NCBI RefSeq assembly: GCF_001870515.1
Contig: NZ_MDGT01000005.1
Location: 62,001-126,000, forward strand
Length of the DNA: 64,000 nucleotides
Source: Idiomarina sp. MD25a
Lineage (GTDB): Bacteria > Pseudomonadota > Gammaproteobacteria > Enterobacterales > Alteromonadaceae
Direction: 5' to 3'
The position numbers were made by a program, and so were the translations under genes. Shown one piece after another: positions 51,674-59,834 of this stretch. A model generated the notes under the pieces. It had not been told where the DNA came from, ran no database searches, and saw only the letters and a list, made by a program, of their open reading frames with translations. How positions within the stretch are numbered: position 1 is the stretch's first letter; the number at the start of each line of letters is the position of its first letter.

Positions 51674-52699
51674 CTATGGGTTGACCCAACAATTAGGACT
51701 TCTTGCATCAAAAAACAAAACCTCACATTGTTCGTTGAAATTGTCTCTAATAAGCTGAGTAACCCTATTACAATATGCTTGATCATTATCAACTACTGAG
51801 AATGCGATTCTATCAATGCCTGACTTTGCAACTCTGTCTAGGATGTGCTGGTCATGTTCTCCTACACCCCAACCATAGACGACTAAGCTATCCTGAACCG
51901 AAGTAAGAACCTCACGATAAACCGTATTCAAATAGTAACTACTCTGGATCGATTTCTGCTTTTGTTGCTCGGTTCCTTCGCTAACAAAAAGTGGGACGTA
52001 GCTGCCTCGTTGCCACTTTTCCAAAATGTTCTCCAGCAGCCTATTACTGCCCTGTGAACTTATCTTCCTCTCGTTTTCAATTTTATCTCGCGCCAAAATG
52101 AGATTTCCATGAGGATAAAAGACTAAAGAACAACTGTCGATGTCTCCATATACCTCACGAAACCTTGACCAATCATCGTCAAATTCAGACCTTACAAAGC
52201 AATCTTTGAAGATATGTCTATTATCCAAGTCGTTCCCGTGCATCATCGCCCAATACACGATTAAGTCATAATTGAGCGAAATTACGTTATCGAATCCTTT
52301 CATGTAGGCGGCAATCGAAGGTAATTTTTGAGCAACTTCATTATGCTCTGGATGAATATCTCTAACAGCAGCAATTAAACAATCCCGAACGTGCCTGTAT
52401 GCGGCTTTTGTCTTTTCATCCTCTATCTCGAGAGCCTTATTAACATTTGTTGCTTGCCATACAATCCTCAAAACTAATTCAAAATCTTCAGTATGGAAGT
52501 AATCAAACAAGCTTTGAACCTCTTCATTGAGAAGGCCGTCTTCAATTGCATGTTGCTTTAGAGATTCATAATGAAACCGTTCATCTACTGCGATACTGGC
52601 TCCATTCCCTAGCAGTAACGTGTCAGTAAACCTATCGGAAATCTCCGTCCAAGAATGAATTTCAAAAGGCAAACTCAGTCCCCTCTCCGCTGCCAACAT
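51674..52699 (-). CDS. DUF4917 protein, SIR2-like fold
   Basis: 341 residues. Matches DUF4917: LLLGNGASIAVDERF (about 27-41) occupies the place of the SIR2 nucleotide loop, with VISLNYDLIVYW (about 140-151), YPHGNL (about 198) and VVYGWGVGEHDQHI (about 277-290). SIR2-like proteins in defence clusters deplete NAD+ on infection; that activity is inferred. The start is ambiguous: ATG at 52699 has no ribosome site, whereas TTG at 52672 follows GAGAGGGG closely. Cotranscribed with the membrane gene upstream and HNH gene downstream. Confidence 0.8.
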   Translation of the reverse strand: MLAAERGLSLPFEIHSWTEISDRFTDTLLLGNGASIAVDERFHYESLKQHAIEDGLLNEEVQSLFDYFHTEDFELVLRIVWQATNVNKALEIEDEKTKAAYRHVRDCLIAAVRDIHPEHNEVAQKLPSIAAYMKGFDNVISLNYDLIVYWAMMHGNDLDNRHIFKDCFVRSEFDDDWSRFREVYGDIDSCSLVFYPHGNLILARDKIENERKISSQGSNRLLENILEKWQRGSYVPLFVSEGTEQQKQKSIQSSYYLNTVYREVLTSVQDSLVVYGWGVGEHDQHILDRVAKSGIDRIAFSVVDNDQAYCNRVTQLIRDNFNEQCEVLFFDARSPNCWVNP

Positions 52700-52728
52700 T
52701 CACTGAAAACACTCATTCCGAAAGCCTA

Positions 52729-53220
52729 CTACTTAACGTGGTTATCATAATTATTGTCATCATCTAGCCTAATCAAAGCACTTCTTAAACTTATTCTTGC
52801 AGCGTAGAAGCTGAAAGCGTTTATTGATAGAGCGCCAGCAAAACCAGCAAATATCCAAGCCCCAGCCAAAGTACTTAGTGCGTCCAGAAGCCAAACAATG
52901 ATGCATGGAATTGTGAAAAAGATACTGTTTGATATACCGACATCAAAGTGAATTTTAAGCTTCCAGTAATCGGGCCACTCATGCAGTATCTTCTCCTTTT
53001 TTTCACTTGGGAAAAGAACTCCCACTCCCTCCTTTAAAGTCCATACAGTTATTCCTATGGGAAAGAGCATCACCCATTGAATTGCCTCGTCATTCAGTGA
53101 AGACAAAGGAAAATACTGCGCGAAAAAGTCGTGTGAAACCATATAGACAGTCAAACATAAGACAAGGAATGCGAACTCGAAGCTAAAGAAAAAAACTTTT
53201 AAATAATATAAAATTTTCAT
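52729..53220 (-). CDS. Four-helix membrane protein, unknown
   Basis: 163 residues with four predicted helices (about 10-30, 45-62, 85-110, 115-140) and short cytosolic ends. Its ATG overlaps the previous stop as TGATG, so it is translated with the upstream cytosolic protein. DUF4917 follows after 29 bases. I do not recognise the family. Small membrane proteins coupled to cytosolic sensors often act as abortive effectors in defence modules; that is only a hypothesis. Confidence 0.75.
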   Translation of the reverse strand: MKILYYLKVFFFSFEFAFLVLCLTVYMVSHDFFAQYFPLSSLNDEAIQWVMLFPIGITVWTLKEGVGVLFPSEKKEKILHEWPDYWKLKIHFDVGISNSIFFTIPCIIVWLLDALSTLAGAWIFAGFAGALSINAFSFYAARISLRSALIRLDDDNNYDNHVK

Positions 53221-54098
53221 CAGTGCTTCATATCCCGCTCATTAGAGACCTTTTCAAAATGAATTTTAGCTTTTGCCGCAAGTTCTTCGGGAGTTGGCTC
53301 TTTGTCATGAAGGAAACTCTTCTGTGTATCACTAGTTTTGATAACGACTTCATCTCCATTTTCCATCCCAACGACTTTCCCTCTACCATAACCATCGGCA
53401 GCCATTAAAATAGCGGCATCCCCAATGGCAGGAGGTTCATCTGGTTCATAGTCCGGAGAGTCCATTATTCGATCCATAAGCTCTATGATTTTAGACTTCA
53501 AACCTTCTGCCTTAGAAGTTTGTTCCTTAACTGCCACTTCGGAAGCATTTCGGTGCTCAATATATTGATTGAGGCTGCCCCATAGCCTTCCAAAAAGGGG
53601 GTTGGGGGGATGCACTGTTGCCGAAAACTCGGTGAAATAGCTCAGTTTTTTGAGGCGGGACGTAAAAGCACGATAGTCGGACACAGGTTCAACATCACAA
53701 GCCACAAAAAAGCCATCAAATGTTGCTTCTATAATAGATTTAAACCGTCTCGGAAAGACATCTTCTTGAATGCCGTTCCAAACTTGTAAGAATGCTATAC
53801 CCGAGTACTCAGGCAGATATATAAATGAAGAGCTAGCTTCAAGAAGATTTGGTACATCGGCATCAACCTGCAAACGACTGGCTTCATCAATTACCGTAGC
53901 ATGACCCTCCTTTGCATACTTTGACAGCTTTCCAAAGACATAAGGAGTATCTTCACTTCTGTTATCGACTACATCTGTTATCGTCCAGTCAAACTTACCG
54001 ATTGAAACTGTCGGCGCATTGGCTATAGCGTCCATTATACGTTTTTGATCAAGATTTATCTTAACAACCCGGCCAAGATAGTATCTTCCTCTTCTCAT
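53220..54098 (-). CDS. Cytosolic protein of unknown family, first gene of the four-gene run
   Basis: 292 residues without signal or membrane helix. The N-terminal half is alpha/beta-like (YYLGRVVKINLD start; IYLPEYSGIAFLQVWNG near 95). A charged helical stretch (about 185-210) follows, then an acidic, Pro-rich segment (SPDYEPDEPPA) and a short beta unit (IGDAAILMAADGYGRGKVVG) resembling an SH3- or KOW-like fold. Not recognised. GGGAG precedes the ATG. The following gene overlaps it by 1-4 bases. Confidence 0.75.
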   Translation of the reverse strand: MRRGRYYLGRVVKINLDQKRIMDAIANAPTVSIGKFDWTITDVVDNRSEDTPYVFGKLSKYAKEGHATVIDEASRLQVDADVPNLLEASSSFIYLPEYSGIAFLQVWNGIQEDVFPRRFKSIIEATFDGFFVACDVEPVSDYRAFTSRLKKLSYFTEFSATVHPPNPLFGRLWGSLNQYIEHRNASEVAVKEQTSKAEGLKSKIIELMDRIMDSPDYEPDEPPAIGDAAILMAADGYGRGKVVGMENGDEVVIKTSDTQKSFLHDKEPTPEELAAKAKIHFEKVSNERDMKH

Positions 54099-54233
54099 TA
54101 GGTTCTCCCTGTACCCTCTGAAATTCTTACGCCTTAGTTGACGCGTTTGTAAGTTATTTTTCGGGGCAAATGATCCACATTACGCGATGAAAGGAACCAA
54201 GAGTTGTACCGCTGTACCTGCGATTATTAGGTT

Positions 54234-54494
54234 TCAGCTGAACGTGTACTCTTGCCACGGAATCTGGGATGGGTGGACATTGGCAAGAAAATTAACGATA
54301 TCTGTGCGACCTCTATATTCAGGAATACCTCGAGAACCCTGTGCCATTAATACAACCGGCATACCCGGAAACAAAGGCATGAAAGTCGAAATTGCTTCCT
54401 CACTTTGGTGGGGCGAGTCTAAAATATGCTTCTTAACCACAACAATCGCGAACGTAACCCCCTGTTCTTTAATAACTGCGCCTTGAAATTTCAT
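54234..54494 (-). CDS. Small conserved protein of mobile regions
   Basis: 86 residues. FQGAVIKEQGVTFAIVVVK and MPVVLMAQGSRGIPEY resemble a small protein seen in integrated elements across Gammaproteobacteria; no function is known. A TTGGAG ribosome site 6 bases before the ATG supports this strand over the overlapping plus-strand frame. It lies 136 bases upstream of the four-gene run. Confidence 0.72.
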   Translation of the reverse strand: MKFQGAVIKEQGVTFAIVVVKKHILDSPHQSEEAISTFMPLFPGMPVVLMAQGSRGIPEYRGRTDIVNFLANVHPSQIPWQEYTFS

Positions 54495-54598
54495 AGTAAC
54501 TCCAATCTAGGTGTAGAGAAACGTAACACAAAATACCGAGGCAACTAGTCGAGCCAAGGTTTAAAATCACGAGTGATACGCCTTGCTAAGTGAATTAT

Positions 54599-55144
54599 TC
54601 ACTTTAAAGTACTGTCCCACTTCTTTGCATAATATTCAAAGTTTTCGAACGTTCCTGCATGAGTATGAATCTGCATATGCTTAATTACGTCAGAACATCG
54701 ATACCATTGATTACTAAAAACTTTTAAGAAGAAGGCTTTACATACTGATTCACTTAGATCTTTCTGCTTTATCCCAATAGAAATAAACTCGAGAAAATTG
54801 AGAACATTTATAACACCATAACGAGCGCTTTCATTTTTTGAATCGATGAATTTTTCATAAGTTAATTTTTGACCAGACGGAAATACTTCTTGAAATGACT
54901 GCACCTGCTTTAAGTATGATTCGCTCAATCTCGACTGTGCAATAATTGAAACTGTAGACTGACGTTGCGCGATGTAAAGTGAAACCCACCAACCCAAAGT
55001 AATAGCCGACAAAGACGCGAAACAAGAAATCAGTATGAACAGACCATTACCAGCCGAATCAATTCCGATACAATAGATCCATCCGCCAATACAAAGGCTC
55101 AACGCACAGAACAGCCCTGACATAATTAATAGTAGTATTCTCAA
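54599..55144 (-). CDS. DUF4760-like membrane protein
   Basis: 181 residues. Two N-terminal helices (about 3-22 and 28-55) anchor a cytosolic helical domain. VLNFLEFISIGIKQKDLSES (about 113-132) is the DUF4760 hallmark. Function unknown; such proteins are frequent in genomic islands. It stands alone, with 97 bases to the next upstream gene. Confidence 0.75.
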   Translation of the reverse strand: MRILLLIMSGLFCALSLCIGGWIYCIGIDSAGNGLFILISCFASLSAITLGWWVSLYIAQRQSTVSIIAQSRLSESYLKQVQSFQEVFPSGQKLTYEKFIDSKNESARYGVINVLNFLEFISIGIKQKDLSESVCKAFFLKVFSNQWYRCSDVIKHMQIHTHAGTFENFEYYAKKWDSTLK

Positions 55145-55241
55145 CTATTCCTCCGAGCAACTTAACATCTAGCGTAAACGGTATGAATGACTCGCTTCCG
55201 ACGACCGCATCGAGCGAATTTAATGGCGTTATTACATGATT

Positions 55242-55634
55242 TCACGCTACAAGATCGCCATATCCCCAAATCAAAGTGCCCAAAAGAATGAAACACAAGG
55301 TTACGTATTCCAAGACTTTTCTGCGTTTAGGTATGCTCCAATCTTGAGGTGACCCACCAATATACCCCGCAGCAGACTGCCTGCAATCATTCATGCGTTG
55401 CTGAGCTGAATAATTTCTTGTCTCAACCCAGACAGATAAAAGCACTACGACTGCTCCCGACCGACCAAACCAGTGCGCCTCGCCAGTAGCATGGCTTAAA
55501 ATGTATGATGCGACAGCAAAACAGCACCCAGAGAACAAGATAAGGATTTCCGCAAAAATTTTTCCCGCCTTTCGCTCTTCTTCCTCTTTATTTGGCATTC
55601 TATTGCTGTTTGTCAATTCTACTGACTCCCTCAT
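55242..55634 (-). CDS. Small membrane protein, unknown
   Basis: 130 residues with three predicted helices (about 27-46, 52-70, 102-123) between polar ends; a basic and acidic N-terminus (NKEEEERKAGK). No family recognised. Same strand as the DUF4760 gene. Confidence 0.6.
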   Translation of the reverse strand: MRESVELTNSNRMPNKEEEERKAGKIFAEILILFSGCCFAVASYILSHATGEAHWFGRSGAVVVLLSVWVETRNYSAQQRMNDCRQSAAGYIGGSPQDWSIPKRRKVLEYVTLCFILLGTLIWGYGDLVA

Positions 55635-56015
55635 TCAAACAACATATTGATACTAGACGTACGTCATTTCTACGACAGGTCACGTCTGCGAACAGTAACC
55701 GAAACTACTTTAAGGAGACCTAACCCCTAAGAAAACTTGCCTCACCCCATATCCATCACTATTGCTAGTAACTTTAATTCGCCAAACATCATGGTTACAA
55801 GTAATTTCTTAACCAAATCAACTTATACGATTGTATTAAACTCGACAACCAAAGGCAGAAATGCTTCAATTTTCTCGGAGGTGCTATTCGAACTTAAGGC
55901 TTAAGCCGCACACAAATGCGAGAAAACTTAACTGCTAGTAATTAATTCTTACATCGGTACAATTTTATCCTTTAATTGACTCTGCAAATTAAGAGACTAT
56001 TGGCAAGGAGCCATA
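55635..56015. other. Intergenic, divergent promoter region
   Basis: 380 bases, AT-rich, between the minus-strand membrane gene and the plus-strand PemK-like gene. No ORF, tRNA or strong hairpin seen. TGCTAGTAA occurs twice (around 55767 and 55935). The AAGGAG before the PemK-like gene lies at the right end. Confidence 0.4.
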
Positions 56016-56933
56016 TTGGAAGTTAAATTCATAAACGAGGAAAACGGTGTTCAGCTCGGCTGTCGAACTTACAGTGGGATCACACACACGATCATTCCTG
56101 CTTTCAGTGCGTCAGATCACGACATCTACTTTACGAACACCTTTGCAAAAGAGCCTCTCTACAAATCGTGGCTGATCAAGTCCATCGATATCACAGAGGG
56201 TGGTGTTGAAATTTATATCAGCGGAAATGACATTCCAGACTCGGTTTATACACATGCTACGAAGCAGCGCAAAAACTTTAACTCATTGATCAGAAAACAT
56301 AACATCGTCGAAGTAGATTTTGGACATCAATCTTCTATTTTCAGTCTGTCGTCTGGTGAAGAAAAAAACACATTACGAACAGACTCTCTAATGCCTGGCG
56401 AAATGCATAAAAAGCGACCATGTATAGTCATGGGAACTCGAGCTGACTCCGTGACCGTAATTCCTTTAACGACAAGGGATTACCATAACCCTAAACATAT
56501 CTCAATATCGAGTGACTCTTTTCATAACTTGCATTCAAGGTACTCTGAAAAAACATCTTTCGCTGCGTTAGATATGGTTCAGACAGTGTCTGTACATAGA
56601 GTTTTCCCGCCAAGAGAGGCCTCTACTGGTCGATATAGGCACCAATACTTCAAATACAAGTTAACAAAGACGGACGGGGAAGCTATTGATACCGCACTTG
56701 CTGACATATATAACGATGACGTCACAACGCAACTCAAAATTGCCCAAACTGCTCTAACCGGAGTTAGAAAGGAAAAATCTCTGATTTTAGATAAATATAA
56801 CGCCGTTACTAACGAGTTAAAGATTATAGAATCAAATAATGAAGAACTGAGAGAAGTAGTTGATCACTTAGCGAACGCATTTGACATTGACGGGGAGTTA
56901 CAGCAGGTATTAGAGCAACTCAAAGCGATTTAA
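56016..56933 (+). CDS. PemK/MazF-like protein with N-terminal extension and C-terminal coiled coil
   Basis: 305 residues. An N-terminal domain of about 95 residues precedes a PemK/MazF-like barrel (about 100-215): MHKKRPCIVMGTRADSVTVIPLTT and SFAALDMVQTVSVHRVF keep the toxin's strand pattern. The last 70 residues form a coiled coil rich in E/K/L. MazF toxins cut mRNA. No antitoxin gene is adjacent on the plus strand. The start is TTG at 56016: AAGGAG lies 8 bases upstream and no in-frame ATG occurs before about residue 125. Either a fused toxin system or a repurposed domain. Confidence 0.75.
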   Translation: MEVKFINEENGVQLGCRTYSGITHTIIPAFSASDHDIYFTNTFAKEPLYKSWLIKSIDITEGGVEIYISGNDIPDSVYTHATKQRKNFNSLIRKHNIVEVDFGHQSSIFSLSSGEEKNTLRTDSLMPGEMHKKRPCIVMGTRADSVTVIPLTTRDYHNPKHISISSDSFHNLHSRYSEKTSFAALDMVQTVSVHRVFPPREASTGRYRHQYFKYKLTKTDGEAIDTALADIYNDDVTTQLKIAQTALTGVRKEKSLILDKYNAVTNELKIIESNNEELREVVDHLANAFDIDGELQQVLEQLKAI

Positions 56934-57226
56934 CAACAAAAATGTTGACTTCTCTTTATTTATTTGCAACCCTATCAACGGGTCTTGGGACTGGGAGTAT
57001 CGACCTACCAAGGCGACTAGTGGAACCGTATACTCTTTAGTTTACGCGGAAACTACCGATACAAAAAAAGTTTTGAAAGGCCAGCTTTGCTGGCCTTTTC
57101 ATTTTCCAACTATAAAAATGACTCTCCCTCGGCAAGCTGACATCGGATAAGCCAGTGGCTTACTGGTTCGGCTTTTTGTGCTTGATATATCAAGCTTTAC
57201 ACAAATCACGGTATCCTAATTCACTT
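56934..57226. other. Intergenic region after the PemK-like gene
   Basis: 293 bases with no supported gene. A strong terminator lies at 57076-57098; the rest is AT-rich with no recognised element. Confidence 0.4.
57076..57098 (+). terminator. Intrinsic terminator after the PemK-like gene
   Basis: AAAGGCCAGC / GCTGGCCTTT stem, 3-base loop, then T-rich sequence. Located 143 bases past the stop; bidirectional in form, so it may also end the antitoxin transcript. Confidence 0.88.
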
Positions 57227-57445
57227 CTAATCTTCAGATACCCCAACTCGAACCGAGCCAGTTCCCGCCATAACCAGCAACTGTTCGTCCTCATTGAGCT
57301 GTTTAGCCACTGCCCGACCCAAATAGATCCACTTTTCGAGCATTTCCTCAGCCGTCTTGGGCAACTTCTCTAACTCAACCTCGGCTGCGTTAATCAAATC
57401 GGCATCAATGTTTAGCTCTACTTTCTTTTCTTCTGAATGTGACAT
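57227..57445 (-). CDS. Orphan ParD/TacA-like antitoxin
   Basis: 72 residues from the ATG at 57445 with GAGAGGAAAA upstream. VELNIDADLINAAEVELEKLPKTAEEMLEKWIYLGR is a ribbon-helix-helix-like DNA-binding unit of type II antitoxins (two overlapping motifs); the tail is acidic. No toxin ORF was recognised next to it. The longer in-frame ORF upstream lacks support. It may be a solitary antitoxin left by loss of the toxin. Confidence 0.72.
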   Translation of the reverse strand: MSHSEEKKVELNIDADLINAAEVELEKLPKTAEEMLEKWIYLGRAVAKQLNEDEQLLVMAGTGSVRVGVSED

Positions 57446-57458
57446 TTGTCTTTTCCTC

Positions 57459-57674
57459 TCAGTGTGAAAATTTCTTCGTGACTCTTCGGTAAAAGCGGCT
57501 GCAAATTGGCAACTTGTCTTGTGCTCTATTGAACCAGTTGTGTCCGCCAAGTGCTTGGTCGATTTCATATTGCGATGGTAAGCCTCCGTTATCCTGAAGA
57601 GCTAGACGAATGACTCCTTTCAGCTGAGGTAGCAGCTTTTTATCTCTCTGCGACCATAACTTATGCCCATGATA
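57459..57674 (-). pseudogene. Start-less open frame ahead of the antitoxin, probable gene remnant
   Basis: About 70 codons open between in-frame stops on the minus strand, coding HKLWSQRDKKLLPQL, then IRLALQDNGGLPSQYEIDQAL and GGHNWFNRAQDKL. The composition is protein-like, but there is no ATG, GTG or TTG near the left end. It ends 14 bases before the antitoxin start. It may be the tail of a lost partner gene; not recognised. Confidence 0.45.
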
Positions 57675-57848
57675 TTACTGACAAATATCTCCCCCGTTGG
57701 GTATGTAAATTTGATGATTTGAATCATTTCCGTTTAAACCGCCTTTATGGCACGATATCGAAAGAATTTTTAATATATCTCACGAAGCTCGCACTAGCAT
57801 GAATCAACACGGCAACACTCACATGCGTTGATACTAAGGATTAGTAAA
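57675..57848. other. Intergenic region, AT-rich
   Basis: Divergent stretch between the antitoxin remnant and the next plus-strand gene. No RNA gene or strong hairpin seen. Contains the AAGGA before 57849. Confidence 0.35.
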
Positions 57849-58229
57849 ATGATAAACAAGAAGCACCCGGAGGTACTGAGAGTGGTTGAATACGTCTTAG
57901 ACAAGGCTTCAAAGAATGAAGAATTCAGCGTGCAAACAGCGACTAAAAGCAAAGAGCTAAATGGATTGAATCGACATAAATTGGCTCGAATCATGCGAGA
58001 TATCTGCCTTGACCCAGAAGACGATGGCAGCCTTGCGAGATATACCACGGTCGACAATAACCATACCGATAATATTTCTTGTCATTGGCAGTTAAATGCC
58101 AATGCCTACTTTAGTTATTTATCATATAAATCAGTGCAAACCGCCAAGAGAGCTTTGTGGATCTCATCAGCTGCTTTAGCGTTTACAATCATGGGGTTAA
58201 TTTTCAGTGGCATGGACGTATTTAGCTGA
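57849..58229 (+). CDS. Small protein, helical N-terminus plus C-terminal membrane anchor
   Basis: 126 residues from the ATG at 57849 (AAGGA upstream). N-terminal 75 residues are helical and basic (VVEYVLDKASKNEEF, KLARIMRDICLD), perhaps a winged helix. One membrane helix lies at the C-terminus (about 103-121). A minus-strand frame overlapping it is a shadow. Family not recognised; a membrane-anchored regulator is possible. Confidence 0.6.
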   Translation: MINKKHPEVLRVVEYVLDKASKNEEFSVQTATKSKELNGLNRHKLARIMRDICLDPEDDGSLARYTTVDNNHTDNISCHWQLNANAYFSYLSYKSVQTAKRALWISSAALAFTIMGLIFSGMDVFS

Positions 58230-58356
58230 AAGTATGCTTTGGGCATTAAAACTGAACTCCTTAACACGCACTAGCTAATACATGACCTGACACTTTTCCT
58301 GAAAAGTTAAGACTTAAACCAACAGGCAGCGAAGAGCGGACCATCTGCTGCCTATT

Positions 58357-59496
58357 CTATTCATCTTCTAAATCGTTTATGTCAGGTAATTCCTTAATCA
58401 AGACTGTAGACTTACCGTGATTAATCTCTACAAACCCAAAAGATTCGAGACGTACAAGTTGTTCTCTTATTACCGTCCTGTTACAACCGAAAGCTTCCGA
58501 AAGCTCTCTCTCAGCGGGTAACTTAGAACCTACGGATAGGCCCAATATTCTTAAGTACACAACGAGGTCATGCAAAGAACGGTATTTTTTTAATGCAGAG
58601 AGGATACTCTTATCTAAACGAACTTGAGTTATTTCTTCTACTGTCTCTGGAGATATATCTCTGTCTAAAAACTCAGCAGCGTAATTGAGGAAAGTATCAG
58701 CGCGATACATTTGAAATTTTTGGCTAGTTTTCTCAATAAACTCCTTTGTAAGTTCTGGTCTTGGCCCTATAGTTTTGCCATTAGACTTTTTCCACCAATC
58801 TTCCTTAGTATCGTCAGTCACCAAAATCACACCTGCTTTCCTGCTTTGAGCCATTTCTATTGTTTGCTGCCAAACAATAAAGTCTCCAAACTTACGCCTT
58901 TGACTTTGCAAGTCATCCGACCCTTCTGATTTCTTTGCGTCTTTGAAGCCGGGAGGTATTCCTTGCTTATATCTTTCGCTTCCTTCTTTGCAAAGCTCTC
59001 CTAAGCGTTCGTCTGAGTATGGTGAGCCGACTTTTCCATCAAAGAGCTGGGCAAGTTTCTCTTTTATGGGATCTTCGTTAATTCTGTCAGAGTGAATTTT
59101 TTTGCTATCTTTTAACTCCCGTTCGATTTCTATAAATAATTCTTTAAGCTGTTTAGCAAGTTCTTGGCTTACGAACGGATGTTGACGATTACTTTCAAAT
59201 TTTTGATGTAGCGCATCCATCTCATTGATTGTTTTGTCATAAGAGGATTCTTGGTCGTTAATCACGTTCAATCGGTTTTCAAAATACTCGTCGGCTGCTT
59301 GGTGAGGAATCCAAATTCTATCCTGAATCTCGCCCAGTAAACCGAAGAAGTCTTTACGAGTGCTCTCAGAATAACGATACATATTTAACAAAATATTCGC
59401 ATCAAAAACAAAAACCGCTTTACCCCATATTTCCCTTAAATCGTCGTCAGACTCTTTAAAGTAGCCGGGAAACAACGCCTTCATATTGTTGCTCAT
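58357..59496 (-). CDS. PIN_8-like nuclease fused to a GntR/FadR-type winged helix
   Basis: 379 residues. The N-terminal region (about 28-265) is a PIN-like domain: VFDANILLNMYRYSE carries the first acidic residue, a middle coiled insertion follows, and VILVTDDTKEDWW bears the later Asp pair, together able to bind metal for RNA cleavage. The C-terminus (about 305-370) is a GntR-type winged helix with LPAERELSEAFGCNRTVIREQLVRLE, specific for DNA binding. The fusion of a toxin-type nuclease to a transcription factor is unusual. GAGG before the ATG. A palindrome 76-98 bases upstream may be its operator. Confidence 0.8.
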   Translation of the reverse strand: MSNNMKALFPGYFKESDDDLREIWGKAVFVFDANILLNMYRYSESTRKDFFGLLGEIQDRIWIPHQAADEYFENRLNVINDQESSYDKTINEMDALHQKFESNRQHPFVSQELAKQLKELFIEIERELKDSKKIHSDRINEDPIKEKLAQLFDGKVGSPYSDERLGELCKEGSERYKQGIPPGFKDAKKSEGSDDLQSQRRKFGDFIVWQQTIEMAQSRKAGVILVTDDTKEDWWKKSNGKTIGPRPELTKEFIEKTSQKFQMYRADTFLNYAAEFLDRDISPETVEEITQVRLDKSILSALKKYRSLHDLVVYLRILGLSVGSKLPAERELSEAFGCNRTVIREQLVRLESFGFVEINHGKSTVLIKELPDINDLEDE

Positions 59497-59506
59497 GGCC
59501 TATTCC

Positions 59507-59551
59507 TCACATCGGCGTTTTGTTCGAGACTACCACATTCACTCGCGGCAT
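59507..59551 (-). CDS. Possible leader peptide of the PIN-GntR gene
   Basis: 14-codon ORF (MPRVNVVVSNKTPM) with a strong AGGAG 7 bases upstream, ending 10 bases before the PIN-GntR start, better initiated than that gene itself. It could couple translation or be chance. Confidence 0.35.
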   Translation of the reverse strand: MPRVNVVVSNKTPM

Positions 59552-59571
59552 GCTCACTCTCCTAATATTGT

Positions 59572-59594
59572 ATGCTTACTATTGTGCTAAGCAT
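59572..59594. promoter_or_regulatory. Candidate operator of the PIN-GntR protein
   Basis: Perfect inverted repeat ATGCTTA-N9-TAAGCAT, next to a -10-like TACAAT on the minus strand. Placement upstream of a gene whose product has a GntR winged helix suggests autoregulation. Confidence 0.55.
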
Positions 59595-59834
59595 TTAAGT
59601 CGTTTACTGTCAATAACATAAATAAAAGTCAAAGTTGGACCTCGTGTACCCGTTAGAGTGAAACTGAGCATACTCAAATTGCTTTAATATATTCTGTACG
59701 TTTTAGGCTCGGAATTTTGGTTAACTCAGTAACTTCAGAGTCAGTACCTACTAATCGTACGAGTCACAAAATGCGCAGACGCAATATGCAAATGTTAAGT
59801 TCTTGCAGCCCCCAAAGTTATCAAGGATTCGAAA
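59595..59834. other. Divergent intergenic region before the PD-(D/E)xK gene
   Basis: 240 bases, AT-rich. Contains the core of the 14-base repeat (59596-59606). No RNA gene recognised. The ATG at 59835 is preceded by AAGGATTCGAAA. Confidence 0.4.

Noticed and set aside
54187-54486. Plus-strand ORF of 99 codons opposite the small mobile-region protein
   Set aside because: The minus-strand frame has a good ribosome site and resembles a known small protein; the plus frame is its shadow.
57794-58057. Minus-strand ORF of 87 codons
   Set aside because: Ser/Leu-rich shadow of the plus-strand gene at 57849-58229, without a ribosome site.
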